From contig CAZLIC010000067.1 in the NCBI GenBank assembly GCA_964559535.1, positions 1 to 25,669 of the forward strand: a stretch of DNA of 25,669 bases. Reading direction: 5' to 3'. Each line of letters starts with the position of its first letter. Position 1 is the first letter of the stretch. Below are positions 1-8,100 of this stretch, piece by piece. Made by a program: the position numbers and the translations under genes. The notes under the pieces were generated by a model that was not told where the DNA came from, did not search any database, and saw nothing but the letters and a program-made list of their open reading frames with translations. This stretch comes from CAZLIC01 sp964559535 (GTDB taxonomy: Bacteria > Pseudomonadota > Alphaproteobacteria > Rhodobacterales > Rhodobacteraceae).

Positions 1-1144
1 TGATGACCTGCTGATAGTCGATGCCGATGCCCAGGATCGACATGCCGTTGTTCATGACGCCCATGATGAACGCGCCGACCACGACCCCCACGATCTTGCC
101 CGACCCGCCCGCCATGGACGCCCCGCCGATGAACACCGCGGCGATCACGTCCAGCTCGAACCCCACACCCGCCTTGGGCGTGGCGCTGTTCAGCCGCGCC
201 GTCACGATCATGCCCGCCAGTGACGCCAGCACCCCCATGTTGACGAAACACAGGAACGTCAGCCGGTCGGCGTTGATCCCGCTCAGCCTTGCTGCCTTCA
301 GGTTGCCGCCGATGGCATAGATGCGCCGACCGGTCGTGGTGTTCTCGGTGAAGAAGGCATACAGCCCGATCAGCACCGCCATCACGATCAGAACGTTCGG
401 CAAGCCCCGGAAACTGGCCAGTTTCCACGCCACGAAGACCAGCGCGCCGGTGACCAGAAGGTTGCGGAACAGGAAGAAATTCGTCGGCTCCTGCGCCATG
501 CCATAGGCCGCCGCCTGCTGCCGCGCCCGCCACCCCGCCCAGACCAGCACCGCCGCCAGCACGCAGACAATCAGCATCGCCGTCAGGTTCGGCTTGCCCG
601 GTCCGATCAGGTCGGGGATGAACCCGGTGGACAGCGATTGGAACGATTTGGGGAAGGGCCCGATGTTCTGCCCGCCCAGAAGCCACAGCGTCAGTCCCCT
701 GAACACCAGCATTCCCGCCAGCGTCACGATGAAGCTGGGGATGCGCCAGTAGGCAATCCAGTACCCCTGCGCCGCGCCAATGATGCCGCCCACCACCAGC
801 ACCAGCGGGATCACCACGAACACCGGCAGGCCCATGTTCACCGTCAGCACCGCCGATACTGCCCCGGTAAAGGCCGCCACCGACCCGACCGACAGGTCGA
901 TATGGCCGGCCACGATCACCAGCAGCATCCCCAGCGCCATGATGATGACGTAGGAATTCTGCAGGAAGATGTTGGTGATGTTCTGGGCCGACAGGAAATC
1001 GACGTCGATGGTCACCCGCACCACCAGCGTGAAGAAGGCCACGATGGCGATCAGCGCCATCAGCATCCCGTATTCGCGCAGGTTTTCCGCCAGGTAGGAC
1101 GCCCCGCCCTGCGCCCGCGCCTGCCCTTGCGTCGCGTCGCTCAT
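1..1144 (-). CDS. gguB: Sugar ABC transporter permease, GguB/XylH-like (3' end cut by window edge)
   Basis: Inner-membrane permease of a multiple-sugar ABC importer, working with GguA (ATPase) and ChvE (binding protein). Read on the minus strand from ATG at 1144, it gives about 381 residues and runs off the left edge. The family is usually about 390-400 residues, so only a short C-terminal piece should be missing. Many hydrophobic segments are visible, starting with YGMLMALIAIVAFFTLVV near residue 25, and the BPD_transp_2 signature-like stretch GHIDLSVGSVAAFTGA lies near residue 80. The start is supported by GGGGAGG seven bases upstream. It is third in the chvE-gguA-gguB operon but separated from gguA by 229 bases holding inverted repeats, so its expression may differ from the first two genes. 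The family call is firm; the sugar transported is inferred from ChvE. Confidence 0.93.
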   Translation of the reverse strand, partial: MSDATQGQARAQGGASYLAENLREYGMLMALIAIVAFFTLVVRVTIDVDFLSAQNITNIFLQNSYVIIMALGMLLVIVAGHIDLSVGSVAAFTGAVSAVLTVNMGLPVFVVIPLVLVVGGIIGAAQGYWIAYWRIPSFIVTLAGMLVFRGLTLWLLGGQNIGPFPKSFQSLSTGFIPDLIGPGKPNLTAMLIVCVLAAVLVWAGWRARQQAAAYGMAQEPTNFFLFRNLLVTGALVFVAWKLASFRGLPNVLIVMAVLIGLYAFFTENTTTGRRIYAIGGNLKAARLSGINADRLTFLCFVNMGVLASLAGMIVTARLNSATPKAGVGFELDVIAAVFIGGASMAGGSGKIVGVVVGAFIMGVMNNGMSILGIGIDYQQVI

Positions 1145-1218
1145 GCCCCGACCTCCCCGGTTTGCAGATTCCGCTGTGCGGCATTGGCCAGACTTAGAAG
1201 GCCATGAAGCAACGCGGA

Positions 1219-1330
1219 AGGCCTGTCCGCGTGGGACGGACCTTTCCAAATCGTTAAGGCGCGCCCACAACCCATTGATATCATTGAATCTGCTTCGCGT
1301 CCCACCGTGGGACGCGCGTGGGACAGGCCT
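1219..1330. repeat. Palindrome-rich intergenic element between gguA and gguB
   Basis: Two nested inverted repeats are visible. The outer pair is AGGCCTGTCC at 1219-1228 and GGACAGGCCT at 1321-1330, a perfect 10-base match in inverse orientation. Near the right end, CGCGTCCCAC (1296-1305) and GTGGGACGCG (1307-1316) form a perfect palindrome around one base. The word GCGTGGGAC recurs at 1229-1237 and 1316-1324. This looks like a REP/BIME-type extragenic element rather than a plain terminator, because there is no T tract. In the leftward transcript it lies just after the gguA stop, where it could stabilise the upstream message or attenuate gguB. Confidence 0.6.
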
Positions 1331-1373
1331 GGTCCGCCGTCATGTCGTGCCAGTGCGGCAGGGCAATTCCGCA

Positions 1374-2903
1374 TCATGCGGCCTTCCCTGTGCTTTGCAG
1401 GATCATTGCCATGATGCGTTCCTGGCTGGCCTCGGCGCGGGGCAGTTCACCCACGATCCGGCCCTCGTTCATCACGTAGATGCGGTCACACATGCCCAGA
1501 AGCTCGGGCATCTCGGACGAGATCATCACCACCCCCCGCCCCTGCGCGGCAAGCGTGTTCATGATCGTGTAGATCTCGAACTTGGCGCCCACGTCGATGC
1601 CGCGGGTGGGTTCGTCCAGGATCAGAACCTGCGGGTCGGTGAACAGCCATTTCGACAGCACGACCTTCTGCTGGTTGCCGCCCGACAGGTTCACCGCCTT
1701 TTGGAACACCGTGGGCGTGCGGATGCTCAGCTGGCGCCGATAGTCCTCGGCCACCTGCTGCTCGCGGCCCTTGTTCAGCACGCCGCGCATCGCCACGCCC
1801 GCAAGGTTCGCCAGGCTGATGTTCTTCACGATGGGCTCGTCCAGCACCAGCCCCAGCGCCTTGCGGTCCTCGGTCACATAGGCCAGCCCGGCGGCAATCG
1901 CCTCGGGCACGGTATGCAGCGTCACGGGGCGACCCTTCAGCCGGATTTCGCCGCGGTGGTCGCGGCCATAGCTGCGGCCGAACAGGCTCATCGCCAGTTC
2001 GGTGCGGCCCGACCCCATCAGCCCCGCAATTCCCACGATTTCCCCGGCGCGCACCGTCAGCGCCGCGTCGCGCACCACCGTGCGGTGGTGCTGTTCGGGG
2101 TGGGTCACCGTCCAGCCCGTCACCTGCATCAGCACCTCGCCGATCTGGGGGGTGCGGTCGGGATAGCGGTGCGCCATGTCGCGCCCCACCATGTCGCGGA
2201 TGATGCGGTCCTCGGTGATGTCCTGCCGCCGGATGGTCGAGATGCTGGCGCCGTCACGGATGACCGTCACCCGGTCGGCCACCCGGCTGATCTCGTTCAG
2301 CTTGTGCGAGATGATGATCGAGGTGACGCCCTGCCCCTTCAGCTCCAGCAGCAGATCCAGCAGCTTCTGGCTGTCGTTTTCCTGCAGGGCGGCGGTCGGT
2401 TCGTCCAGGATCAGCAGCCGCACGTCCTTGGCCAGCGCCTTGGCAATTTCCACAAGCTGCTGTTTTCCGACACCGATCTTTCCCACTTCGGTGGTTGGCG
2501 GCTCGTTCAGGCCGACCTTGCGCAGCAAGTCGCCGGTGCGGGCATAGGTTTCGTGCCACGAAATCACGCCACGCTTCGCCCGTTCGTTGCCCAGGAACAG
2601 GTTCTCCGCGATCGACAGCAGCGGGATCAGCGCAAGTTCCTGATGGATGATGACGATGCCCGCCGCTTCGCTGTCGGCAATGGTGCGGAACCGGGCGATC
2701 TGGCCTTGCCAGACGATGTCGCCATCGTAGGACCCGTGCGGATAGACGCCCGACAGCACCTTCATCAGGGTTGACTTGCCCGCGCCGTTCTCGCCGCAGA
2801 TGGCGTGGATTTCGCCCTGTTCGACCGACAGGTTCACGTTGTCGAGCGCACGCACGCCGGGAAAGGTCTTGCCGATCCCCCGCATTTCCAGAATGGCGGC
2901 CAT
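1374..2903 (-). CDS. gguA: Sugar ABC transporter ATP-binding protein, GguA-like (two ABC domains)
   Basis: ATPase subunit of the sugar importer, 509 residues, with two fused ABC domains as in MglA, XylG and GguA. The first domain has Walker A GENGAGKST (37-45), a signature-like VGKQQLVEIAKAL and Walker B LLILDEPTAAL. The second has the degenerate Walker A GLMGSGRTE typical of these double ATPases, signature LSGGNQQKVVLSKWL and Walker B VLILDEPTRGID. The frame opens 18 codons earlier, but ATG at 2903 is preferred because GGAGGGG lies just upstream and the protein then starts directly at the first domain (MAAILEMRGIGKTFPG). It lies 70 bases after chvE, with a strong hairpin in that gap. Confidence 0.95.
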   Translation of the reverse strand: MAAILEMRGIGKTFPGVRALDNVNLSVEQGEIHAICGENGAGKSTLMKVLSGVYPHGSYDGDIVWQGQIARFRTIADSEAAGIVIIHQELALIPLLSIAENLFLGNERAKRGVISWHETYARTGDLLRKVGLNEPPTTEVGKIGVGKQQLVEIAKALAKDVRLLILDEPTAALQENDSQKLLDLLLELKGQGVTSIIISHKLNEISRVADRVTVIRDGASISTIRRQDITEDRIIRDMVGRDMAHRYPDRTPQIGEVLMQVTGWTVTHPEQHHRTVVRDAALTVRAGEIVGIAGLMGSGRTELAMSLFGRSYGRDHRGEIRLKGRPVTLHTVPEAIAAGLAYVTEDRKALGLVLDEPIVKNISLANLAGVAMRGVLNKGREQQVAEDYRRQLSIRTPTVFQKAVNLSGGNQQKVVLSKWLFTDPQVLILDEPTRGIDVGAKFEIYTIMNTLAAQGRGVVMISSEMPELLGMCDRIYVMNEGRIVGELPRAEASQERIMAMILQSTGKAA

Positions 2904-2919
2904 TGCCCCTCCACGGCGT

Positions 2920-2955
2920 GCGCCGGGCCATCGGACACGTCCGACAACCCGGCGC
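2920..2955 (-). promoter_or_regulatory. Intercistronic stem-loop between chvE and gguA
   Basis: GCGCCGGG (2920-2927) pairs with CCCGGCGC (2948-2955), and inside it TCGGA (2931-2935) pairs with TCCGA (2940-2944) around CACG. The result is a long two-part hairpin directly after the chvE stop and before the gguA ribosome binding site. No U tract follows. Hairpins here in binding-protein operons often protect the upstream message so that the periplasmic protein is made in excess; that role is inferred. Confidence 0.7.
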
Positions 2956-2973
2956 AACGTTCTGCCGAAGACC

Positions 2974-4041
2974 TTACTTCAGCTGATCGGCGGTGTAATA
3001 GCCGGAATCCACCAGCATCGTCTGGATGTCGGCCACGCCCAGCGCGTTCGGCTTCAGCAGGTAGGACGGAACCACCTTCACGCCGTTGTCGTAGGTGGTG
3101 GTGTCGTTGATTTCCGGTTCCTTGCCCTGCAGCAGCGCGTCCACCATGCCCACAGTCACGCGGGCCAGTTCCCGGGTGTCCTTGAACACGGTCGAGTACT
3201 GCTCGCCCGCCATCATCGACTTGACCGAGGGGATTTCGGCGTCCTGGCCGGTGACGCAGGGCATCTTCAGGTCGCCCGAGCCATAGCCCACGCCCTTGAC
3301 CGACGAAAGGATGCCGATCGACAGGCCGTCATAGGGTGACAGCGCGCCGTGCAGCGCCTTGTCGCCGTAGTTGGCGGACAACAGGTTGTCCATCCGGGCC
3401 TGCGCCACGGCGCCGTCCCAGCGCAAGGTGCCGACCACGTCCATGCCCATCTGGCCCGACGGCACCGCGATGTCGCCCGCATCGATCATCGGCTGCAGCA
3501 CCGACATGGCGCCGTTGTAGAAGAAGAAGGCGTTGTTGTCGTCGGGCGAGCCGCCGAACAGTTCCACGTTCTTCGGCTTGGCGTCGCCGAACCGCTCGTT
3601 CAGGCACTGCACCAGCGATTCGGCCTGCAGCACGCCGACCTGGAAGTTGTCGAAGGTGGCGTAGTAGTCGACGTTGCCCGATTCGCGGATCAGGCGGTCA
3701 TAGGCGATGACCTTGATGCCCGCGGCGGCGGCGTTTTCCAGCGCGTTCGACAGCGTGGTGCCGTCGATGGCGGCGATCACCAGCACGTTCACGCCCTTGG
3801 TGATCATGTTCTCGATCTGGGCCAACTGGTTCGGGATGTCGTCCTCGGCATACTGCAGGTCGGTGGCGTAACCTGCCGCCGTGAACTGCTCGACCATCGA
3901 ATTGCCGTCGGAAATCCAGCGCGAGGACGATTTCGTGGGCATGGCGATGCCGACAATGCCCTTGTCCTGGGCAAACACCGGCGCCGACATCGTGGCCGAC
4001 GCCAAGACCAGCGCGGAAAGCGCCGTGGTCAGGAATTTCAT
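2974..4041 (-). CDS. chvE: Multiple-sugar-binding periplasmic protein ChvE
   Basis: Periplasmic binding component of the GguAB importer, 355 residues. The signal peptide is about residues 1-24, with cleavage after VFA before QDK. The mature part is very close to Agrobacterium ChvE as I know it: VGIAMPTKSSSRWISDGN near the N-terminus, DLQYAEDDIPNQLAQIENM, YDRLIRESGNVDYYATFDNFQVGVLQ, ELFGGSPDDNNAFFFY, SGQMGMDVVGTLRWD, SPYDGLSIGILSSVKGVGYG, and the C-terminal NGVKVVPSYLLKP. In Agrobacterium, ChvE binds aldoses (and sugar acids) and also signals to VirA; only the transport role is implied here. ATG at 4041 has GGAGGAG upstream. It is first in the operon and divergent from a GbpR-like regulator. 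Confidence 0.96.
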   Translation of the reverse strand: MKFLTTALSALVLASATMSAPVFAQDKGIVGIAMPTKSSSRWISDGNSMVEQFTAAGYATDLQYAEDDIPNQLAQIENMITKGVNVLVIAAIDGTTLSNALENAAAAGIKVIAYDRLIRESGNVDYYATFDNFQVGVLQAESLVQCLNERFGDAKPKNVELFGGSPDDNNAFFFYNGAMSVLQPMIDAGDIAVPSGQMGMDVVGTLRWDGAVAQARMDNLLSANYGDKALHGALSPYDGLSIGILSSVKGVGYGSGDLKMPCVTGQDAEIPSVKSMMAGEQYSTVFKDTRELARVTVGMVDALLQGKEPEINDTTTYDNGVKVVPSYLLKPNALGVADIQTMLVDSGYYTADQLK

Positions 4042-4194
4042 GTGTGTCTCCTCCCCTTCCGCGGAACTTCCGCGGCCCGGTCTGACTGCCGGGGTTCCAT
4101 GCCCCTGACGTGGGGCACGGGCGTAGGGATGACAAGGGCACAGATAACTGTCAAATCAAGTTTGCATCGGGCTGTATGACAGGAACGGTATACC
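4042..4194. promoter_or_regulatory. Divergent chvE / gbpR-like control region
   Basis: This 153-base region separates two divergent genes. For chvE (minus) there is a consensus -35 TTGACA at 4154-4149, but the best -10 about 18 bases on (near 4131-4125, ATCCCT) is poor, as often seen at activator-dependent promoters. Two inverted repeats stand out: TGCCCC-TGACGT-GGGGCA at 4100-4117, and TTCCGCGGAACTTCCGCGG at 4057-4075 in the chvE leader, where CCGCGGAA and TTCCGCGG flank one base. For the regulator gene, AGGAA at 4181-4185 could serve as ribosome binding site. Assignment of these sites to the LysR regulator is inference from the gbpR-chvE arrangement in Agrobacterium. Confidence 0.55.
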
Positions 4195-5112
4195 ATGCAA
4201 CTGCTGCGTCGCGGTTTGAAGGTCAGCCATATCCGGCTTCTGGCGGCGCTGGCGGTGCGCGGGCAGGTGGCGGCGGCGGCGGCGGACATTGGCATCTCGC
4301 AGCCCGCGGCAAGCCGCCTGATGGCCGAGGTCGAGCGAATTACCGGCCAGCCCCTGCACGTGCGCATCGGGCGCGGCATCGCGCTGACCGAGGCCGGGGC
4401 GGCGCTGGCGCGGCGGGCGGCGCGGGTGCTGATCGAGATCGAGGACGCCGGGCGCGAACTGGCCGAGATCGGTGGCGGCACCGGCGGTCAGGTGCGGCTG
4501 GGGGCCGTGACCGGTGCGGCGATGGACCATGTGCTGCCCGCCCTGTCACGGGCGCGCGGGGTGCTGCCCGGCGTGCAGATCGAGGTGGTGGTGGCGACGT
4601 CGGATGTGCTGTGCGAGCAGTTGCTTTCGGGTCGGCTGGACTTTGTGCTGGCCCGCCTGCCCGCTGACGGCGCGCAGGACCGCCTGCGGTTCCGCCAGAT
4701 GGGCGGCGAGCCGGTCAGCCTGCTGGTGCGGCGGGGCCACCCGCTGGCCGCGGTGCCGACCGTGGCAGACCTGATGCAATATGACTGGGTGATGCCCGCC
4801 GAGGGGGCCATCCTGCGGCACACCGTGATGGCGCGGCTGCGCGGGCTTGGCCTGCCACAGCCTCCGGGCACCGTCTCGACCGCATCGTTCCTGCTGACGC
4901 TGGCCATGCTGCAGCAGTCCGATGCGATCGCCCCGCTGGCCCGTGCCGTGGCCGAACGGTTCAGCGGTGGTGCCGATGCACCGTTCCGGACACTGGAAAC
5001 GGACCTTGGCATCGTGGTCGAGCCGTTCGGGCTGGTGACGCGGGCAGGCGGCGCGCTGCCGCCCGTCGCCGAAAGGCTGCTGGCGCTGGTCGTCGGCGCG
5101 GCGGTTCCTTGA
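4195..5112 (+). CDS. gbpR: LysR-type transcriptional regulator, GbpR-like
   Basis: DNA-binding regulator of 305 residues, normal LysR length. The winged helix-turn-helix is at about residues 10-70 (SHIRLLAALAVRGQVAAAAADIGISQPAASRLMAEVE), followed by a linker helix and an effector-binding domain from about 95 to 300. It sits back to back with chvE. In Agrobacterium the LysR protein GbpR occupies the same position and activates chvE in response to sugars, so the symbol rests mainly on synteny. A less likely alternative is a LysR protein acting on the downstream glycosyltransferase, which starts 67 bases later on the same strand. Confidence 0.85.
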   Translation: MQLLRRGLKVSHIRLLAALAVRGQVAAAAADIGISQPAASRLMAEVERITGQPLHVRIGRGIALTEAGAALARRAARVLIEIEDAGRELAEIGGGTGGQVRLGAVTGAAMDHVLPALSRARGVLPGVQIEVVVATSDVLCEQLLSGRLDFVLARLPADGAQDRLRFRQMGGEPVSLLVRRGHPLAAVPTVADLMQYDWVMPAEGAILRHTVMARLRGLGLPQPPGTVSTASFLLTLAMLQQSDAIAPLARAVAERFSGGADAPFRTLETDLGIVVEPFGLVTRAGGALPPVAERLLALVVGAAVP

Positions 5113-5179
5113 CAGCAACGGCGCCCTGCCGCACGAGAACCGCATGCGCCGGCGGCTGGCCGGCCCGAACGGGTGAGGC

Positions 5180-8100
5180 ATGATCCGCAAGATACTGCGC
5201 CGCTTGGGCGGAACCGGCGGCCCGAAGGCGCCAGCCGCCGAGCATCGGCTGTTCGACCCGCTGGCGCGCAAGGGGCTGTTTGCCACTGATTGGTACCTGC
5301 GCCGCTATCCCGACGTGGCCGCCGCGGGGCTGGACCCGCTGGCGCACTTCCTGTCCAGCGGGCTGGCCCAGGGGCGCGACCCGCACCCGCTGTTCGACAC
5401 CACGTTCTATGCCACGGCCTATGCCGATGTGCGGGCGGCGGGAACGTCGCCGCTGCAGCACTTCCTGACATCGGGCGGCGGCGAGAACCGGCAACCCCAC
5501 CCCCTGGTTTCGCCACGCTGGCTGCGACGGCGGCTGGGCAATGACCTGCCGCTGGACAACCCGCTGCTGGGCCTGCTGAGCCGCCATGCGGAATTCGGCC
5601 CGCGCCCGCTGTTCGACATTCCGTTGTTGCGGCAGCGGCTGGGGCTGGCCGATACCGCCCCGGCGGCGGCCGTTCTGCTGGCGTGGTTTGCCCGGCCGGC
5701 TGCGCAGCGCCCCGACCCGCACAGGCTGTTCGATGCGGCCTGGGTGCGCGGGCGGTACGGGCTGGCCGATGACCAATGCGCCGTGACCTTCTATTGTCGC
5801 GACAAGGGCCTGACGGTGGCGCCGCATCCCCTGGTGGAGACGGCGCTGCTGCTGCAGCGCAACCCCGAGCTGAAGGGCTTGCCCGACGACCTGACGCTGC
5901 TGGATCACCTGCTGGTGCACCGCCACGACCTGTCGCCGACGCCGCTGTTCGACAGCGAGCACTATGCGCGGCAGGCGGGGCCGGGGGTGGGCCGGGGAGC
6001 GCCGGGGCTGCTGCACTATCTGGCCGAGGGGTCGGAACGCGGGCTGGACCCCGGGCCATGGTTCGACGACGCGCTGTACCGGCAGCGGTTCGGGCACCTG
6101 TTGCAAGGCATGGCGCCGCTGGACCACTACGTCCGCCACGGCCACGAGACGTGGATGACGCTGGCGCCGCGGTTTTCCGACCGGTTCTATGCCATGCGCC
6201 ATGCAGGGGTGCTGGAAGGCGCCGCGCAGCCGCCGCTGCTGCATTTCCTGTGCAACCTGCGGCAAGATACCCGCGCCCACCCCGACCCGGCCTGGCGCGA
6301 CGACTTCACAGATTGGGATGCGGTGCGCGACGACGTGGCGGCCGGTGCGGCACGGCTGGGTGATGCGGCGCCCGAGGTCAGCGTGCCCGAGGTCAGCGTG
6401 ATTGTGCCGGTGTTCAACCAGTTTCACCACACGCTGCGCTGCCTGTGGTCCATCCTGCGGGCGGGCGACGCGGCGCGTCTGCAGGTGATCGTGGCCGATG
6501 ACGGATCCACCGACGAGACGGCGGCGTTCTTTGGCGCCCTGCCCGGCGTGACCTACGTCCGCAACCCGCGGAACCTGGGCTTCCTGCGCAGCTGCAATGC
6601 GGCCGCGACCCACGCCCGCGCACCTTTCCTGTTCCTCCTGAACAACGACACCGCCGTGCTGCCCGGCTGGATCGACAGCCTGCTGGCCACCGCCCGCGCC
6701 TGCCCCGAGGCCGGGATCGTGGGGTCGAAACTGGTGTACCCCGACGGCACCTTGCAAGAGGCGGGCGGCTATGTGTGGTCGGACGGCGGCGGGGCCAATC
6801 TTGGCCGCCAGTCAGACCCGCAGGAACCCGGTTTCTGCCTGCGCCGCGATGCCGACTATGTGTCGGGCGCGGCCATCCTGGTGCCGCGCGCGGCATGGGA
6901 CATGGCCGGTGGCTTCGACGACCGCTATGCCCCGGCCTATTGCGAAGACACCGACCTGGCCATGCGGCTGCGGCAGCTGGGCTGGCGGGTGGTGTATGAA
7001 CCGGCCTCGGTGGTGGCGCACTTTGAAGGCGTCAGCTCCGGCACCTCGACCGAAGGCGGGGTGAAGGCGCATCAGGTGCAGAACTTCGCCACGCTGCGCG
7101 ACCGATGGGCCTTTGCACTGGAACGTCACCTGCCCGCGCAGCACATCACCCCGCGTGCCATTCCCCGCCCGCCACGCCCCCGCATCCTGATGATCGACCA
7201 CCGCGTGCCGGAACCGGACAAGGACGCGGGCAGCGTGGTGGCCTGGTGGCACGTGCGGCTTTTGCTGAAGATGGGCTACGAGATATCGTTCCTGCCTTGC
7301 GACCTGCTGCCGATGGGCCGCTATGGCCGCGCGCTGCAGGCGCTGGGGGTGGAACTGCTGCACGCGCCCTATGTCGCTGACATTCACGGTTATCTGGCCC
7401 GCCACGCGCAGGATTTCGATGCGTTCTGGCTGGTGCGGTTCGGTGACGGCGGCGCCTTCGTCGACGACCTGCGGCGCCTGTGCCCGCGCACGCCGATTAT
7501 CCTGAACACCGCCGACCTGCACTTCCTGCGGGCCGAGCGGGCGGCGCGGCTGGCGGGCAACCCGCCCGACCTGGTGGAGCACGCGGCAAAGGTGCGGGCG
7601 CGCGAGGCGCATGTGATCGGGCAGGCCACCGAGACCATCGTGGTGTCCACGCATGAACGCGCGCTGCTGGACGATCTGGGCATCGGCGGCAGCTTTTCGG
7701 TGGTGCCGCTGGTGATGGACGTGGCCGGCAACGTGCCGCCGCGGGCTGGGCGCAGCGGCATTGCCTTTGTGGGCGGCTACCAGCACCCGCCGAACGTGGA
7801 CGCCGTGACGTGGTTCCTGGCCGAGGTCTGGCCGCTGATCGTGGCGCGCGACCCGGGGCTGGAATTCCACATCGTCGGGTCGAACCCGCCGCCCGCCTTT
7901 GCCGACATCCGGCAGCCCGGCGTGGTGGTGCAGGGCCATGTGCCCGACCTGGATGGGTTTCTGGCACAGCGCATCGCCACCGTGGTGCCGCTGACTTGGG
8001 GCGCCGGGATCAAGGGCAAGATCGCCTCGTCGATGGCGCAGGGCGTGCCGGTGGTCTCGACCCCGGTCGGGGCCGAGGGCATGGGGCTGGAGCACGGGCG

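Noticed and set aside
1143..2774. A 543-residue plus-strand frame over the gguA gene
   Set aside because: His/Arg/Gln-rich shadow with no motif; the opposite strand is a textbook double ATPase.
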